From Nitrosomonas sp. (GTDB taxonomy: Bacteria; Pseudomonadota; Gammaproteobacteria; Burkholderiales; Nitrosomonadaceae), in assembly GCA_024281825.1 (NCBI GenBank), contig JAMWZY010000002.1, positions 1 to 64,000 on the forward strand: a stretch of DNA of 64,000 bases, in the 5' to 3' direction. Every line of letters starts with the position of its first letter. The stretch's first letter is position 1. Shown here one piece after another: positions 36,706-47,496 of this stretch. The notes beneath the pieces are model-generated. The model was not told the DNA's origin and did not search any database. It worked only from the letters and a program-made list of their open reading frames with translations. A program made the translations under genes and the position numbers.

Positions 36706-36789
36706 TTAAATAACCATTCAATCATGACTGAAACATACCTTATGAATAATTTAATAGAACAAAACATTACAGTGCTCCTCTTCAAATAA

Positions 36790-37701
36790 ATGCCAACCAA
36801 AAAGAAATCGCCACTCAGGCCAGCTCGTCAAAAAACAGATCGATCCAAAACGACCAGTGCAGTGCCTGAATCTAGGCAACGTAGAACACGGATATCTAAA
36901 AAAACAGATTCAACGCAAAGCTTAGAAAAACCCGACCTGACCGCTGCAACCTTTAAGCTACAAAAACTATTAGCGCATAGAGGCTTGGGATCACGGCGTG
37001 AAATGGAGGCATTGATTGCTGCTGGGAAAGTCACACTTAATGGCGAAGTTGCCACGCTAGGAGATCGCGCCGGACCTGCTGACGTGATTCGCATTGGCAA
37101 ACGTATCATTCGAATGAATGCACCGGAAGAACTTCCGAGAGTACTGCTCTATCACAAACCTGAAGGTGAAATTGTAAGTTACAAGGATCCTCAAGGCCGC
37201 CCTTCCGTTTTTGATAAATTACCGCATCTACGCTCTTCGAAATGGATTGCAATTGGACGGCTCGATTTCAATACCAGCGGATTATTGATTTTTACTGATG
37301 ATGGCACATTAGCTAACCGTTTAATGCATCCTCGTTTTGAAATGGAGCGCGAATATGCCGTGCGAATACTGGGTGAACTGACCGACGCGCAAATGACGCA
37401 ACTCACAACCGGCGTTACCTTATCCGATGGAAATGCAGCATTTACCTACTTGTCTGATCAGGGTGGCGAGGGAGTAAATCACTGGTATCGCGCCATTCTT
37501 AAAGAGGGTAAAAATCGCGAAGTGCGCCGCATGTTTGAAGCGATCGGACTGACAGTCAGTCGCTTGATTCGCGTACGCTTCGGACCACTGAATTTACCAC
37601 CGAGAATTAAGCGCGGCCAGTGGCTTGAATTGGATGAAAAGAAAACAAAACGTCTATTGGATTTAATCGACGATCATCATGCGTCACTGTCAGGCAATTG
37701 A
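36790..37701 (+). CDS. rluB: 23S rRNA pseudouridine synthase B (RluB-type)
   Basis: RluB converts U2605 of 23S rRNA to pseudouridine. After a basic 55-residue tail, the 303-residue protein has an S4 RNA-binding domain (FKLQKLLAHRGLGSRREMEALIAAGKVTLNGEVA, about 56-90) and the RsuA/RluB catalytic domain with the Asp in IGRLDFNTSGLLIFTDDG near 156. KEGKNREVRRMFEAIG near 237-252 is also typical. It could be a close RsuA-family relative, but S4-plus-tail layout favours RluB. Its 3' end overlaps prmB by 25 bases, in convergent orientation. Confidence 0.9.
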   Translation: MPTKKKSPLRPARQKTDRSKTTSAVPESRQRRTRISKKTDSTQSLEKPDLTAATFKLQKLLAHRGLGSRREMEALIAAGKVTLNGEVATLGDRAGPADVIRIGKRIIRMNAPEELPRVLLYHKPEGEIVSYKDPQGRPSVFDKLPHLRSSKWIAIGRLDFNTSGLLIFTDDGTLANRLMHPRFEMEREYAVRILGELTDAQMTQLTTGVTLSDGNAAFTYLSDQGGEGVNHWYRAILKEGKNREVRRMFEAIGLTVSRLIRVRFGPLNLPPRIKRGQWLELDEKKTKRLLDLIDDHHASLSGN

Positions 37702-38582
37702 TCGCGCTGCAATAGAAATACAAATTCGTTACCGGCGCTAGTTTCAAGCCAGTGAAACGGTATATTCGGATAAATCGTTTCTAGCGTTTCACGATTATGC
37801 CCAATTTCAACGATGAGTAATCCCTGATCCGTCAAATGCCGCGCAGCATATTTAAGAATTTCTCGTGTTGCATCTAATCCATCAATACCACTGGACAAGG
37901 CATTCTGTGGTTCATATTGATATTCCCGAGGTAACTGGGACATAGATTGTGCATTCACATAAGGCGGATTACTAATAATTAAGTCGTAGCGCTTGTTTTT
38001 TAGAGACAAAAATAAATCCGACTCAATCAAATGAATCCTTTTTTCTAAGCCATAGTGAGAAACATTTTTGTAAGCGACCTCCAGCGCCGGTTTAGAAATA
38101 TCGACCGCATCGATTTGCGCATTCTCAAAATACAGCGCCATTAAAATGGCCAGACAACCGGAACCAGTACACAAATCCAATCCACGGATAATTTGTTCCG
38201 GTTCGGTGATCCATGGCGCAAGCTGCGTTTGCAATAATTCAGCGATAAAAGAGCGTGGTACGATCACGCGTTCATCCACGTAGAAACTATATTCACCTAA
38301 CCAGGCTTCATTCGTAAGATATGCTGCAGGAACCCGATCATTGATACGACGATCAATAACACTTAGAACTTGATCGCGTTCCCTATCCAGCAAGCGTGCA
38401 TCCAAGAAAGGTTCTAGCTGATCAAGTGGCAATGATAGTGTTTTTAGAATCAGATAAGCAGCTTCATCGAAAGCGTTAGAAGAACCGTGACCAAAGTGTA
38501 GGCCAGCTTTATTAAACTGAGTAACCGTAAACCGCAATAAATCTCGGATGGTTTCAAATTGTGATGGCGTTTGGAAAGTCAT
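37677..38582 (-). CDS. prmB: 50S ribosomal protein L3 glutamine methyltransferase
   Basis: PrmB methylates a glutamine of ribosomal protein L3. The 301-residue protein has the family N-terminal helical domain (RFTVTQFNKAGLHFGHG), the LDLCTGSGCLAILMALYF SAM motif near 138, and the NPPYVNAQSM glutamine-binding motif near 204. The VPRSFIAELL motif is typical of PrmB, while PrmC has RPETELL, which occurs in the paralogue at 42774. Confidence 0.93.
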   Translation of the reverse strand: MTFQTPSQFETIRDLLRFTVTQFNKAGLHFGHGSSNAFDEAAYLILKTLSLPLDQLEPFLDARLLDRERDQVLSVIDRRINDRVPAAYLTNEAWLGEYSFYVDERVIVPRSFIAELLQTQLAPWITEPEQIIRGLDLCTGSGCLAILMALYFENAQIDAVDISKPALEVAYKNVSHYGLEKRIHLIESDLFLSLKNKRYDLIISNPPYVNAQSMSQLPREYQYEPQNALSSGIDGLDATREILKYAARHLTDQGLLIVEIGHNRETLETIYPNIPFHWLETSAGNEFVFLLQRDQLPDSDA

Positions 38583-38659
38583 TGTAGAATTCGTATTGTT
38601 ATTAGAAATCGAAGCTTATCAAGCGCGTTGCAATGTAGCACAGAATCAACAAACGGTAA

Positions 38660-39650
<991 letters not shown>

Positions 39651-39763
39651 AATAATGGTCTTTTGTGGTAATTCGTATTGTCATCAAGTTTTTTTAAAAA
39701 AAAGTATAATAGCCGATTCGATTAATCGGGTATTGCATTTTGATAGATCAGGAGAAAATTGAA

Positions 39764-40264
39764 ATGGTTAAGACCAATAATGACACCTACAAAATGATAG
39801 GTGGTTTTTCGCTATTGATGGTTGCGCTACTGATATCACATTCACTCTGGGCAGATCAGATCGGGAGCGTGTCTACCAAATTTAAAATACTGGGCGCCAA
39901 CGACAAAATAGTGATTGAGGCTTTTGATGATCCAGATGTTCCCGGCGCAACTTGTTATCTGAGTCGCGCAAAAACGGGAGGGGTAGGTGGTATGGTAGGC
40001 GTAGCTGAAGACTCGTCCGATGCATCGATATCATGTCGCCAGATTGGTCCCATTACATTATCGGAAAAAATTAAAAATGGCGACCTAGATGGTGATGAAG
40101 TCTTTAAGAAAAGCACCTCGTTATTGTTTAAAACCCTGCAAGTTGTACGTTTCTATGATGCGAAAAGAAACGTATTGGTTTATTTGACTTATAGCGACAG
40201 GATTATTGAAGGGTCTCCTAAAAACAGTATTTCAATTATCCCAGTGAAAGCTTGGAGTAATTAA
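39764..40264 (+). CDS. creA: CreA family protein
   Basis: The 166-residue protein matches CreA: a signal peptide or N-terminal helix (about 13-31, [18 protein letters not shown]), then [43 protein letters not shown] and [37 protein letters not shown]. Two cysteines (in ATCYLSR and SISCRQ) are conserved. A ribosome site GGAG precedes the ATG at 39764. CreA is periplasmic and of unknown function. Confidence 0.92.
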   Translation: MVKTNNDTYKMIGGFSLLMVALLISHSLWADQIGSVSTKFKILGANDKIVIEAFDDPDVPGATCYLSRAKTGGVGGMVGVAEDSSDASISCRQIGPITLSEKIKNGDLDGDEVFKKSTSLLFKTLQVVRFYDAKRNVLVYLTYSDRIIEGSPKNSISIIPVKAWSN

Positions 40265-40387
40265 CGTATGATTTTTTTGGTACAAAACCAGGAAAAAAAG
40301 ACGCATCAACAACTATTTAAGAACCTTATAGCTTACTTATAATAGCACTTACTTTGTAATTGTTTGTTGAGTACATTACCTATTACT

Positions 40388-41644
40388 ATGCAGTTATTTG
40401 CTTTTGGGATAAATCACAATACTGCGCCACTTGATGTGCGTGAGCAGGTGAGTTTTCCTGAAAATACCATGGAACATGCACTGCATGACTTGGTTGGACG
40501 TGATCCGATCAAAGAAGCGGCAATTGTTTCGACTTGCAACCGCACTGAAATTTATTGTTGCACCGACAAACCCGAAGATGCCATGACATGGCTGGCAGAC
40601 TTTCATCATTTGCCTACTCGCCAGCTTGATCCCTATTTGTACAAATTGTCGCGCGAACAAGCTGTCAAGCATGCTTTCCGTGTTGCCAGCGGACTGGATT
40701 CAATGGTACTGGGAGAACCGCAAATTCTCGGTCAATTAAAAAACGCAGTGAAATCTGCTGAACATGCTGGAACACTTGGACTCATGCTACATAAATTGTT
40801 TCAACGTACTTTTTATGTTGCCAAGGAAGTACGTACTTCCACCGAAATCGGTGCCAGTTCAGTTTCCATGGCAGCAGCAGCAGCACGTTTGGCAGAACGT
40901 ATTTTTGGCGATATTGGTGAACAAAGTGTTTTGTTTATTGGTGCCGGAGAAATGATCGAACTATGCGCTAATCATTTTGGAGCCCGCAATCCGCGCCATA
41001 TTACCGTTGCTAATCGTACCGTGGAACGCGCAGAAGTGCTTGCCAATCGTTTTAACAATGCCAAAGCCATTACTTTAAGCGATTTGCCAGAACAGCTTGC
41101 ACATCACGATATCGTTGTCACGTGTACTGCAAGTCCATTGCCTATCTTAGGAAAAGGCATGGTGGAACGTGCACTTAAAATTCGTAAGCACCGTCCTTTG
41201 TTCATCGTTGACTTGGCAGTTCCACGCGATGTCGAGTCAGAAGTTGCCGAACTCGATGACGTATTTTTGTACTATGTTGATGATTTGGCAGAAATCGTTA
41301 AAGAAGGACTAGACTCACGCCAAAATGCAGTAGCGCAAGCAGAAACCATTATTGATTCTAACGTAGTCGATTTTATGCGTTGGATGGCAACACGGGAAAT
41401 GGTTCCCACCATTCGCGCATTGCGCGATCAAGGTGAACGCTACCGTCGCCATGAACTGGCTAAAGCGCATAAGCTGCTGGAAAAAGGCGAGGATCCAAGG
41501 AAAGTTATTGAATCATTAAGTAATAGCCTCGCAAATAAATTCTTGCATGTGCCTTCCAGCACACTCAATCATGCATCTACTGATGAACGGGATGAATTAG
41601 TCGATTTGGTCAATCGGTTATATCAACTGCATCGCCCACAATGA
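40388..41644 (+). CDS. hemA: Glutamyl-tRNA reductase
   Basis: HemA makes glutamate-1-semialdehyde from glutamyl-tRNA, the first step of haem synthesis. The 418 residues from ATG 40388 ([15 protein letters not shown], the usual start) include catalytic Cys50 in [10 protein letters not shown], the NADPH-binding [17 protein letters not shown] near 180, and the dimerisation domain [15 protein letters not shown]. The stop overlaps the prfA start in ATGA. Heme demand is high in ammonia oxidisers. Confidence 0.97.
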   Translation: MQLFAFGINHNTAPLDVREQVSFPENTMEHALHDLVGRDPIKEAAIVSTCNRTEIYCCTDKPEDAMTWLADFHHLPTRQLDPYLYKLSREQAVKHAFRVASGLDSMVLGEPQILGQLKNAVKSAEHAGTLGLMLHKLFQRTFYVAKEVRTSTEIGASSVSMAAAAARLAERIFGDIGEQSVLFIGAGEMIELCANHFGARNPRHITVANRTVERAEVLANRFNNAKAITLSDLPEQLAHHDIVVTCTASPLPILGKGMVERALKIRKHRPLFIVDLAVPRDVESEVAELDDVFLYYVDDLAEIVKEGLDSRQNAVAQAETIIDSNVVDFMRWMATREMVPTIRALRDQGERYRRHELAKAHKLLEKGEDPRKVIESLSNSLANKFLHVPSSTLNHASTDERDELVDLVNRLYQLHRPQ

Positions 41645-42720
41645 ATAAAAATATCACCGATAGGCTCACTCGATTGAGTGTCCGCCTAGAAGAATTAAAC
41701 CATTTACTTAGCAGCGAAGCAGCCACGGCAGATCTAAATAATTATCGCAAACTGACACGTGAACATGCTGAAATCGTCCCCATTGTGGAGCTCTATCGCG
41801 CATTTCAACAAACCGAGCGCGATATGCAAACAGCGAAAGAAATGCATGCTGATTTAGAGATGCGTGATTTTGCCGAAGCAGAGATACAAACAAGCAAAGA
41901 AAATTTGGCCCGCCTTGAAGTGGAAATTCAAAAACAACTACTTCCTAAAGATCCGAATGATGACCGCAATATTTTTCTCGAAATACGTGCCGGCACAGGA
42001 GGAGACGAATCCGCACTATTTGCTGCGAATTTATTTCGGATGTATTCGCGTTATGCCGAACGCCGCGGCTGGCAAGTTGAGATCATTTCACAAAGCCTTT
42101 CGGATATAGGCGGATACAAAGAAATTATTGCAAAAATCAATGGCCAAGGCGCTTACTCACGACTTAAATTTGAGTCAGGCGGCCATCGTGTGCAACGTGT
42201 CCCTGTGACGGAAACGCAAGGTCGCGTTCATACCTCAACATGCACAGTTGCAATCATGCCAGAAGCGGACGAAGTCAGCGAGATAACCTTGAATCCAGCA
42301 GAACTACGTATCGATACCTTTCGTGCCTCAGGTGCAGGAGGACAGCATATTAATAAAACGGATTCGGCTGTACGGGTGACACATTTACCAACGGGGATTG
42401 TGGTGGAATGCCAGGATGGTCGCTCACAACACAAAAATAAAGCACAAGCCTTAAGTGTTTTAGCTGCTCGTATTCATGACAAGCAAATGCGCGAACAACA
42501 TGCAGAACAAGCCGCTACCCGAAAATCTTTAGTAGGTACCGGAGAGCGATCGGAAAGAATCCGTACTTATAATTTTCCACAAGGACGCGTAACCGATCAC
42601 CGCATTAACCTAACATTGTATAAAATGGATTATATTATGGATGGTGATATCGATGAATTATGCTCCGCTTTAGTCGCCGAACATCAAGCTGAACTACTAG
42701 CTGCTTCAGTGCAGGAATAA
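41641..42720 (+). CDS. prfA: Peptide chain release factor 1
   Basis: RF1 ends translation at UAG and UAA. The 359-residue protein has the [22 protein letters not shown] block and the GGQ motif in [19 protein letters not shown] near 231-233, which is the site methylated by PrmC. A PxT-type codon-reading region precedes it. Length is normal. It is translationally coupled to hemA and followed by prmC. Confidence 0.98.
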   Translation: MNKNITDRLTRLSVRLEELNHLLSSEAATADLNNYRKLTREHAEIVPIVELYRAFQQTERDMQTAKEMHADLEMRDFAEAEIQTSKENLARLEVEIQKQLLPKDPNDDRNIFLEIRAGTGGDESALFAANLFRMYSRYAERRGWQVEIISQSLSDIGGYKEIIAKINGQGAYSRLKFESGGHRVQRVPVTETQGRVHTSTCTVAIMPEADEVSEITLNPAELRIDTFRASGAGGQHINKTDSAVRVTHLPTGIVVECQDGRSQHKNKAQALSVLAARIHDKQMREQHAEQAATRKSLVGTGERSERIRTYNFPQGRVTDHRINLTLYKMDYIMDGDIDELCSALVAEHQAELLAASVQE

Positions 42721-42773
42721 CACATCTATCTATCGTGTTGTAATGCGCCTGTTTTGCTCACAGCCGTTCTACC

Positions 42774-43610
42774 ATGCCTTCTTTAACAATTGAACAAATC
42801 TTACGCCATGCCTATCAGCGTATCGACAAGACTGATGCACATTTGTTGTTACAGCACATATTAGTGGTTAATCACGCTTTTCTGCTGACACATTCAGATC
42901 AAATACTGACATTAGAGCAAACAAACCATTTTCTCCATTGGGTTTTGCAACGCTCGGAAGGTGTTCCTATTGCTTACTTGATCGGACAACGTGAGTTTTA
43001 TGACAGTGTGTTTAAAGTATCCGATGCCGTATTGATTCCTCGCCCGGAAACCGAATTGCTAGTAGATTTAGCGCTAAATTTGACTCCAACTAATCGTGCT
43101 TGCAGAATTCTTGATTTAGGAACAGGCAGCGGCGCCATTGCAATCACGGTTGCAAAGCACCGTGCCTTATCTCAAGTCATCGCTGTTGATGTGTCCGTTG
43201 ATGCGATTTCGATAGCAGATTGGAATGCTAAAAACCTACGTATAAGCAATGTTCGCTTTGTAATAAGCAATTGGTTTTCTGAACTTTCAAATGAAAAATT
43301 TGATCTGATTATAACGAATCCACCATATATTGCTGAAAATGATCCACATTTACAGCAAGGAGACTTGCGGTTTGAACCAAAACTTGCATTATCCGCAGAC
43401 CACTCTGGAATGAATTGCATGAGTCACATTATTCAAACGGCACCTCAACATCTCGAAAAAGACGGTTGGTTGTTACTGGAGCATGGGTATGATCAAGCAG
43501 ATAAATGTAAGATATTGTTAGAAAATGGAAACTTTACTAATATTTGTTCCTACCCCGACTTGGCTGGCATAATGCGGGTAAGCGGTGGACAATTCAGCGT
43601 ATCCAGCTAA
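42774..43610 (+). CDS. prmC: Release factor glutamine methyltransferase
   Basis: PrmC methylates the GGQ glutamine of RF1 and RF2. The 278-residue protein has the N-terminal helical domain, the REFYDSVFKVSDAVLIPRPETELLVDLAL motif, the SAM site ILDLGTGSGAIAITVAKH near 106-123, and NPPYIAENDPHL near 182. The neighbouring prfA is its substrate gene. A paralogue with the L3-specific signature, prmB, lies at 37677. Confidence 0.96.
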   Translation: MPSLTIEQILRHAYQRIDKTDAHLLLQHILVVNHAFLLTHSDQILTLEQTNHFLHWVLQRSEGVPIAYLIGQREFYDSVFKVSDAVLIPRPETELLVDLALNLTPTNRACRILDLGTGSGAIAITVAKHRALSQVIAVDVSVDAISIADWNAKNLRISNVRFVISNWFSELSNEKFDLIITNPPYIAENDPHLQQGDLRFEPKLALSADHSGMNCMSHIIQTAPQHLEKDGWLLLEHGYDQADKCKILLENGNFTNICSYPDLAGIMRVSGGQFSVSS

Positions 43611-43697
43611 AATAGGCTGATATCTATTGATTGATGAATCAACGATGCAGTCACTAAAACAAACTTTTTTGGAATGATTCTTGGAGAAATTAACACT

Positions 43698-44003
43698 ATG
43701 AATGTTGAAGATTTAATTGAACAACAAATTACCACGCACCCAGTTGTACTCTATATGAAAGGTACCTTAGAACAGCCACAATGTGGTTTTTCTGCAAATG
43801 CAGTGAATATTCTTAAAGCTTGTGGTGTTGAAAATATTTTTTCTGTGAATATCCTGGACAATCCTGAAATCAGGCAAGGCATCAAAGATTTTTCCAATTG
43901 GCCTACGATACCTCAACTGTATGTAAATGGCGAGTTCATCGGTGGTTCAGACATCGTATCGGAAATGTATCAATCCGGCGAATTGCAGAAATTATTTGAG
44001 TAA
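43698..44003 (+). CDS. grxD: Monothiol glutaredoxin (Grx4 type)
   Basis: From the ATG at 43698 (ribosome site GGAG) the protein has 101 residues with the CGFS active site at 29-32. The sequence also has [29 protein letters not shown] near the C-terminus. Monothiol glutaredoxins carry [2Fe-2S] clusters with glutathione and work with BolA. The frame is open upstream to 43674. Confidence 0.95.
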   Translation: MNVEDLIEQQITTHPVVLYMKGTLEQPQCGFSANAVNILKACGVENIFSVNILDNPEIRQGIKDFSNWPTIPQLYVNGEFIGGSDIVSEMYQSGELQKLFE

Positions 44004-44194
44004 AGACAATTGAATCAACCTGGTGGTTTGGTTCATTGATTCGATCAAGCCACTAAATCATCAGGCAGCATTCGATATTGAATCTTCTTCCAAGAAATCG
44101 GCTACATACTTAAATTGGGGCTGAAGTAGCTGTTGTGCAGCTTGCTCTCTTCGTCAAAATACGGAAGTCTGCCGAGATTTCTCGATTGAAGCCT

Positions 44195-44614
44195 TTAATG
44201 GATTGCTGTTGCTATTACCCAGTAACGCGCAAATTTACCAACCACCATAAATATTGCTGCATTCAGCCAGTTGATACGCAGCCATCCGGCAGCAACACAG
44301 AGTATATCTCCAATCAGTGGCACCCAAGATAGAAGTAAAATCGGTGCGCCATACTGATTGATCCATCGCAATCCGCGGGTATTCTGCCCAATTCTTTTGT
44401 GCATAGCTTGTTCATTCGGCAAAAAACGACCAATCAAGTAGGAACTCATTCCTCCTAGCGTATTACCGATGGTCGCCAAGACAAGTGCTTGCCAATGTAG
44501 CTCGGGATATGTCAATAACACGCCAACCAATACTGCTTCAGAGCCTCCCGGAAGTAAGGTGGCGGCAAGAAAACTACTGGTAAAAAGTGCAATTAGGCTT
44601 GCTTGTTCATCCAT
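44195..44614 (-). CDS. YqaA-family (DedA/VTT-like) membrane protein
   Basis: The 139-residue protein has about four membrane helices: ALFTSSFLAATLLPGGSEAVLVGVLL, ALVLATIGNTLGGMSSYLIGRF, a reentrant-like GAPILLLSWVPLIGDILCVAAGW, and AAIFMVVGKFARYWVIATA. The LPGGSE and GNTLGGMSSYLIGR motifs fit YqaA, a small relative of the DedA/VTT family. The ATG at 44614 is used rather than the TTG at 44626. Function is unknown. Confidence 0.88.
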   Translation of the reverse strand: MDEQASLIALFTSSFLAATLLPGGSEAVLVGVLLTYPELHWQALVLATIGNTLGGMSSYLIGRFLPNEQAMHKRIGQNTRGLRWINQYGAPILLLSWVPLIGDILCVAAGWLRINWLNAAIFMVVGKFARYWVIATAIH

Positions 44615-44814
44615 TCGCGTGATCAAATTTTAAAACCGTGATATTAACGGTAATTACAATACTACGATAGAAATAGTCAGAGTTCTTTGCGAAGATCGCT
44701 GACCTAAAATATATACTCATCATAATAGAAAGCACTGATTGGACATTCCTATGAAACAATGGAATAGTAATTTTGTGCAATGGTAAAATTGCTGGAAATT
44801 CGAAGGAGAATGAA

Positions 44815-45831
44815 ATGGCTGAAATTCGGGCATGGGCCAGTCAAGGCCCCAAGCAGAAACTCGAACCTTTTGTATTTGATCCGGGAACATTAGGCGTAGA
44901 CGAAGTTGAAATCACCGTTGAATATTGTGGTTTATGCCACTCCGATTTATCGATTATCAATAATGATTGGGGGTTATCGCAATATCCCGTTGTTCCAGGG
45001 CATGAGATAGTGGGACGAATCACCCTGCTAGGATCGAATGTCAAAGGCCTACAGCTGGGGCAAAAGGTAGGCGTTGGTTGGAATGTCGGCAGTTGCATGC
45101 ACTGTCACGAATGTATCGAAGGAAATCATAATCTTTGCTTGAGTGCACAACCCACGATTGTTAACCATCACGGCGGATTCTCCGAACGTGTAAGAGCACA
45201 TTGGATATGGGTAATTCCTCTACCGGATACGCTTGATACAGCCACCGCCGGACCTCTATTATGTGGCGGGATTACAGTATTCTCACCTCTTTTAACGTTT
45301 GGCATTAAACCAACGCATCATGTCGGCATTGTCGGAATCGGTGGATTAGGCCACATGGGCATCAAATTTGCCAAAGCTTGGGGATGTGAAGTAACAGCTT
45401 TTACTTCCAGTGCATCAAAAGAAAATGAGGCAAGAGCATTTGGAGCGCATCATGTCGTTTCAATTCAAGATAACAGCGCGTTAACAAAAATGACTCATTC
45501 GCTAGATCTGTTGATCGTCACTGTGAATGTGCCGATGGATTGGGCTGGTCTGTTAAATATGCTTAGACCCAATGGACGTTTGCACGTTGTCGGAGCAGTC
45601 TTGGAGCCCATGGCTATTCCAGCAATTAATCTCATTTTCGGACAAAAAAGTGTTTCCGGCTCACCAACAGGCAGCCCCGCTGCATTGTCTACGATGTTAT
45701 TGTTCGCAGCACGGCATCGAATCGCGCCTCAGGTCGAGTTCTTTCCATTGAGTCAAGTCAACGAAGCATTGGCGCATTTACGAGCCGGCAAAGCGCGATA
45801 CCGAATCGTGTTACAGGCAGATTTCAATTAG
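44815..45831 (+). CDS. Zinc-dependent NAD(P) alcohol dehydrogenase
   Basis: The 338-residue protein belongs to the cinnamyl-alcohol/YahK-like group of medium-chain dehydrogenases. It shows catalytic zinc ligands CGLCHSD near 38-44 and PGHEIVG near 62, four structural-zinc cysteines (CMHCHECIEGNHNLC, about 93-107), and the dinucleotide motif GIGGLGHMGIKFAKAWG near 178. SSASKENEA after the second strand favours NADPH. The strong ribosome site AAGGAGA precedes the ATG at 44815. Substrate is unknown; reduction of aldehydes is likely. Confidence 0.92.
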   Translation: MAEIRAWASQGPKQKLEPFVFDPGTLGVDEVEITVEYCGLCHSDLSIINNDWGLSQYPVVPGHEIVGRITLLGSNVKGLQLGQKVGVGWNVGSCMHCHECIEGNHNLCLSAQPTIVNHHGGFSERVRAHWIWVIPLPDTLDTATAGPLLCGGITVFSPLLTFGIKPTHHVGIVGIGGLGHMGIKFAKAWGCEVTAFTSSASKENEARAFGAHHVVSIQDNSALTKMTHSLDLLIVTVNVPMDWAGLLNMLRPNGRLHVVGAVLEPMAIPAINLIFGQKSVSGSPTGSPAALSTMLLFAARHRIAPQVEFFPLSQVNEALAHLRAGKARYRIVLQADFN

Positions 45832-45892
45832 CGTATGTTGCAACATGCTAATTTCCATTTTTGGAATTACTTAAGACAGATAAAAAACTCTC

Positions 45893-47338
45893 ATGACATA
45901 TGCAAACATCCTCTATCCTGTGATTCTTTCTGGTGGAAGTGGTAGCCGTTTATGGCCGCTCTCTCGTGCCAATTACCCCAAGCAGTTATTACCGCTTGTC
46001 GACAAGGAAACGATGTTACAGGTTACACTACATCGTTCCATGGCATTACCAGGAGCCCAAGCTCCAATTATCGTATGTAACGACGAGCACCGTTTTTTGA
46101 TTCGCGAACAATGCGAAGCAATCGCCTGTAAACCTGAAGCCATCTATCTTGAATCAGTAGGACGTAATACCGCTCCAGCAATTGCATTAGCTGCATTCCA
46201 TCTCGCACAAACCAATAGCGATGCGACCATGCTGGTATTGCCAGCAGACCATATCATTGACGATCAAGAAACCTTTACTCAAACCGTGGAAACGGCAACC
46301 ATAGCAGCACAACATGGCTATCTAGTTACATTCGGCATATCTCCGCATTCTCCTGAAACAGGCTATGGTTACATCAAGATAGGTGATAGTGTTGATCTGA
46401 CGAAACCAGTACAGCTATCGATTTATCGAATTCAATCTTTTTTTGAGAAACCGCAACTCGAAACAGCGCAAGCGTATTTACAACAAGGCGGTTATTTATG
46501 GAACAGTGGTATGTTTGTTTTTACCGCGGGTAATTATTTACAGCAATTGCAACGTCATCGACCGGACATTTATACAGCGGCTAAACAGGCTTGGCAACAA
46601 CGTACCACTGATCTGGGATTTGTTCGTCCAAATCGAGAAATTTTTACCACCTGCCCTTCCGAGTCTATTGACTATGCAATTATGCAAACCACCGATCAAG
46701 CGGTGGTTGTCCCGGCACAATTCGGATGGAATGATGTGGGTTCGTGGAATTCACTATGGCAGATCTCACCCAAGGATAAAAATGATAACTTCTCCAGCGG
46801 TGACACGCTGATTATGGATACACGCCGTAGCTATGTACGTGCAGAGAATCGCTTAGTATCCGTGATCGGATTGGAAGATGTCATCGTGGTAGAAACAGCG
46901 GATGCAGTGTTAGTCATGCACAAAAGCAAAACAGATCAACTAAAATCTGCGGTACAGCATATTGGTTCCAATCACCGTAAAGAACATCTGGACCATTTAC
47001 GTATTCATCGCCCTTGGGGATGGTACGAGGGAATCGATAAAGGCGAGCGCTTCCAAGTCAAGAGAATCATGGTAAAACCCGGCGAAAAGTTATCGCTGCA
47101 AATGCACTTCCATCGTGCGGAACATTGGGTTGTAGTCAGCGGAACCGCGAAAGTCATTGTGGAAGATAAAGCGATGCTATTCGCTGAAAATCAATCAACC
47201 TATATTCCTTTCGGAAAACCACATCGTCTCGAGAATCCAGGAAAAATCCCTCTGCACCTGATCGAAGTACAATCTGGTGCTTATCTCGGAGAAGATGATA
47301 TTGTACGCTTTGAGGACTCCTACGGCCGAACCATTTGA
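45893..47338 (+). CDS. manC: Mannose-1-phosphate guanylyltransferase / mannose-6-phosphate isomerase
   Basis: This bifunctional enzyme makes GDP-mannose for surface polysaccharide. The 481 residues start with the nucleotidyl-transferase signature ILSGGSGSRLWPLSRANYPKQLLPL (about 11-35), followed by GRNTAPAIALAAFH and the FVEKP-like FFEKPQLETA. The C-terminal cupin (about 370-475, RPWGWYEGIDKGERFQVKRIMVKPGEKLSLQMHFHRAEHW) is the isomerase part. No other sugar-nucleotide gene is adjacent. Confidence 0.96.
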   Translation: MTYANILYPVILSGGSGSRLWPLSRANYPKQLLPLVDKETMLQVTLHRSMALPGAQAPIIVCNDEHRFLIREQCEAIACKPEAIYLESVGRNTAPAIALAAFHLAQTNSDATMLVLPADHIIDDQETFTQTVETATIAAQHGYLVTFGISPHSPETGYGYIKIGDSVDLTKPVQLSIYRIQSFFEKPQLETAQAYLQQGGYLWNSGMFVFTAGNYLQQLQRHRPDIYTAAKQAWQQRTTDLGFVRPNREIFTTCPSESIDYAIMQTTDQAVVVPAQFGWNDVGSWNSLWQISPKDKNDNFSSGDTLIMDTRRSYVRAENRLVSVIGLEDVIVVETADAVLVMHKSKTDQLKSAVQHIGSNHRKEHLDHLRIHRPWGWYEGIDKGERFQVKRIMVKPGEKLSLQMHFHRAEHWVVVSGTAKVIVEDKAMLFAENQSTYIPFGKPHRLENPGKIPLHLIEVQSGAYLGEDDIVRFEDSYGRTI

Positions 47339-47496
47339 CGGAAATTCTCAGTATTTCGTAAATAAGAAAATTCAAAGATAAACGTTGTTACGGACTACAT
47401 CAGCAAAGTTTGGCGTCAAACACGTCAGCACAATCTAGAAATCCTAGTTGATCCACATCAATATTTTGACGAACTTGTATCTTATCAAAAAAGATT

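Noticed and set aside
44004..44194. Gene remnant between grxD and the YqaA-type gene
   Set aside because: A 30-codon minus-strand frame looks coding-like but has no start and no known family.
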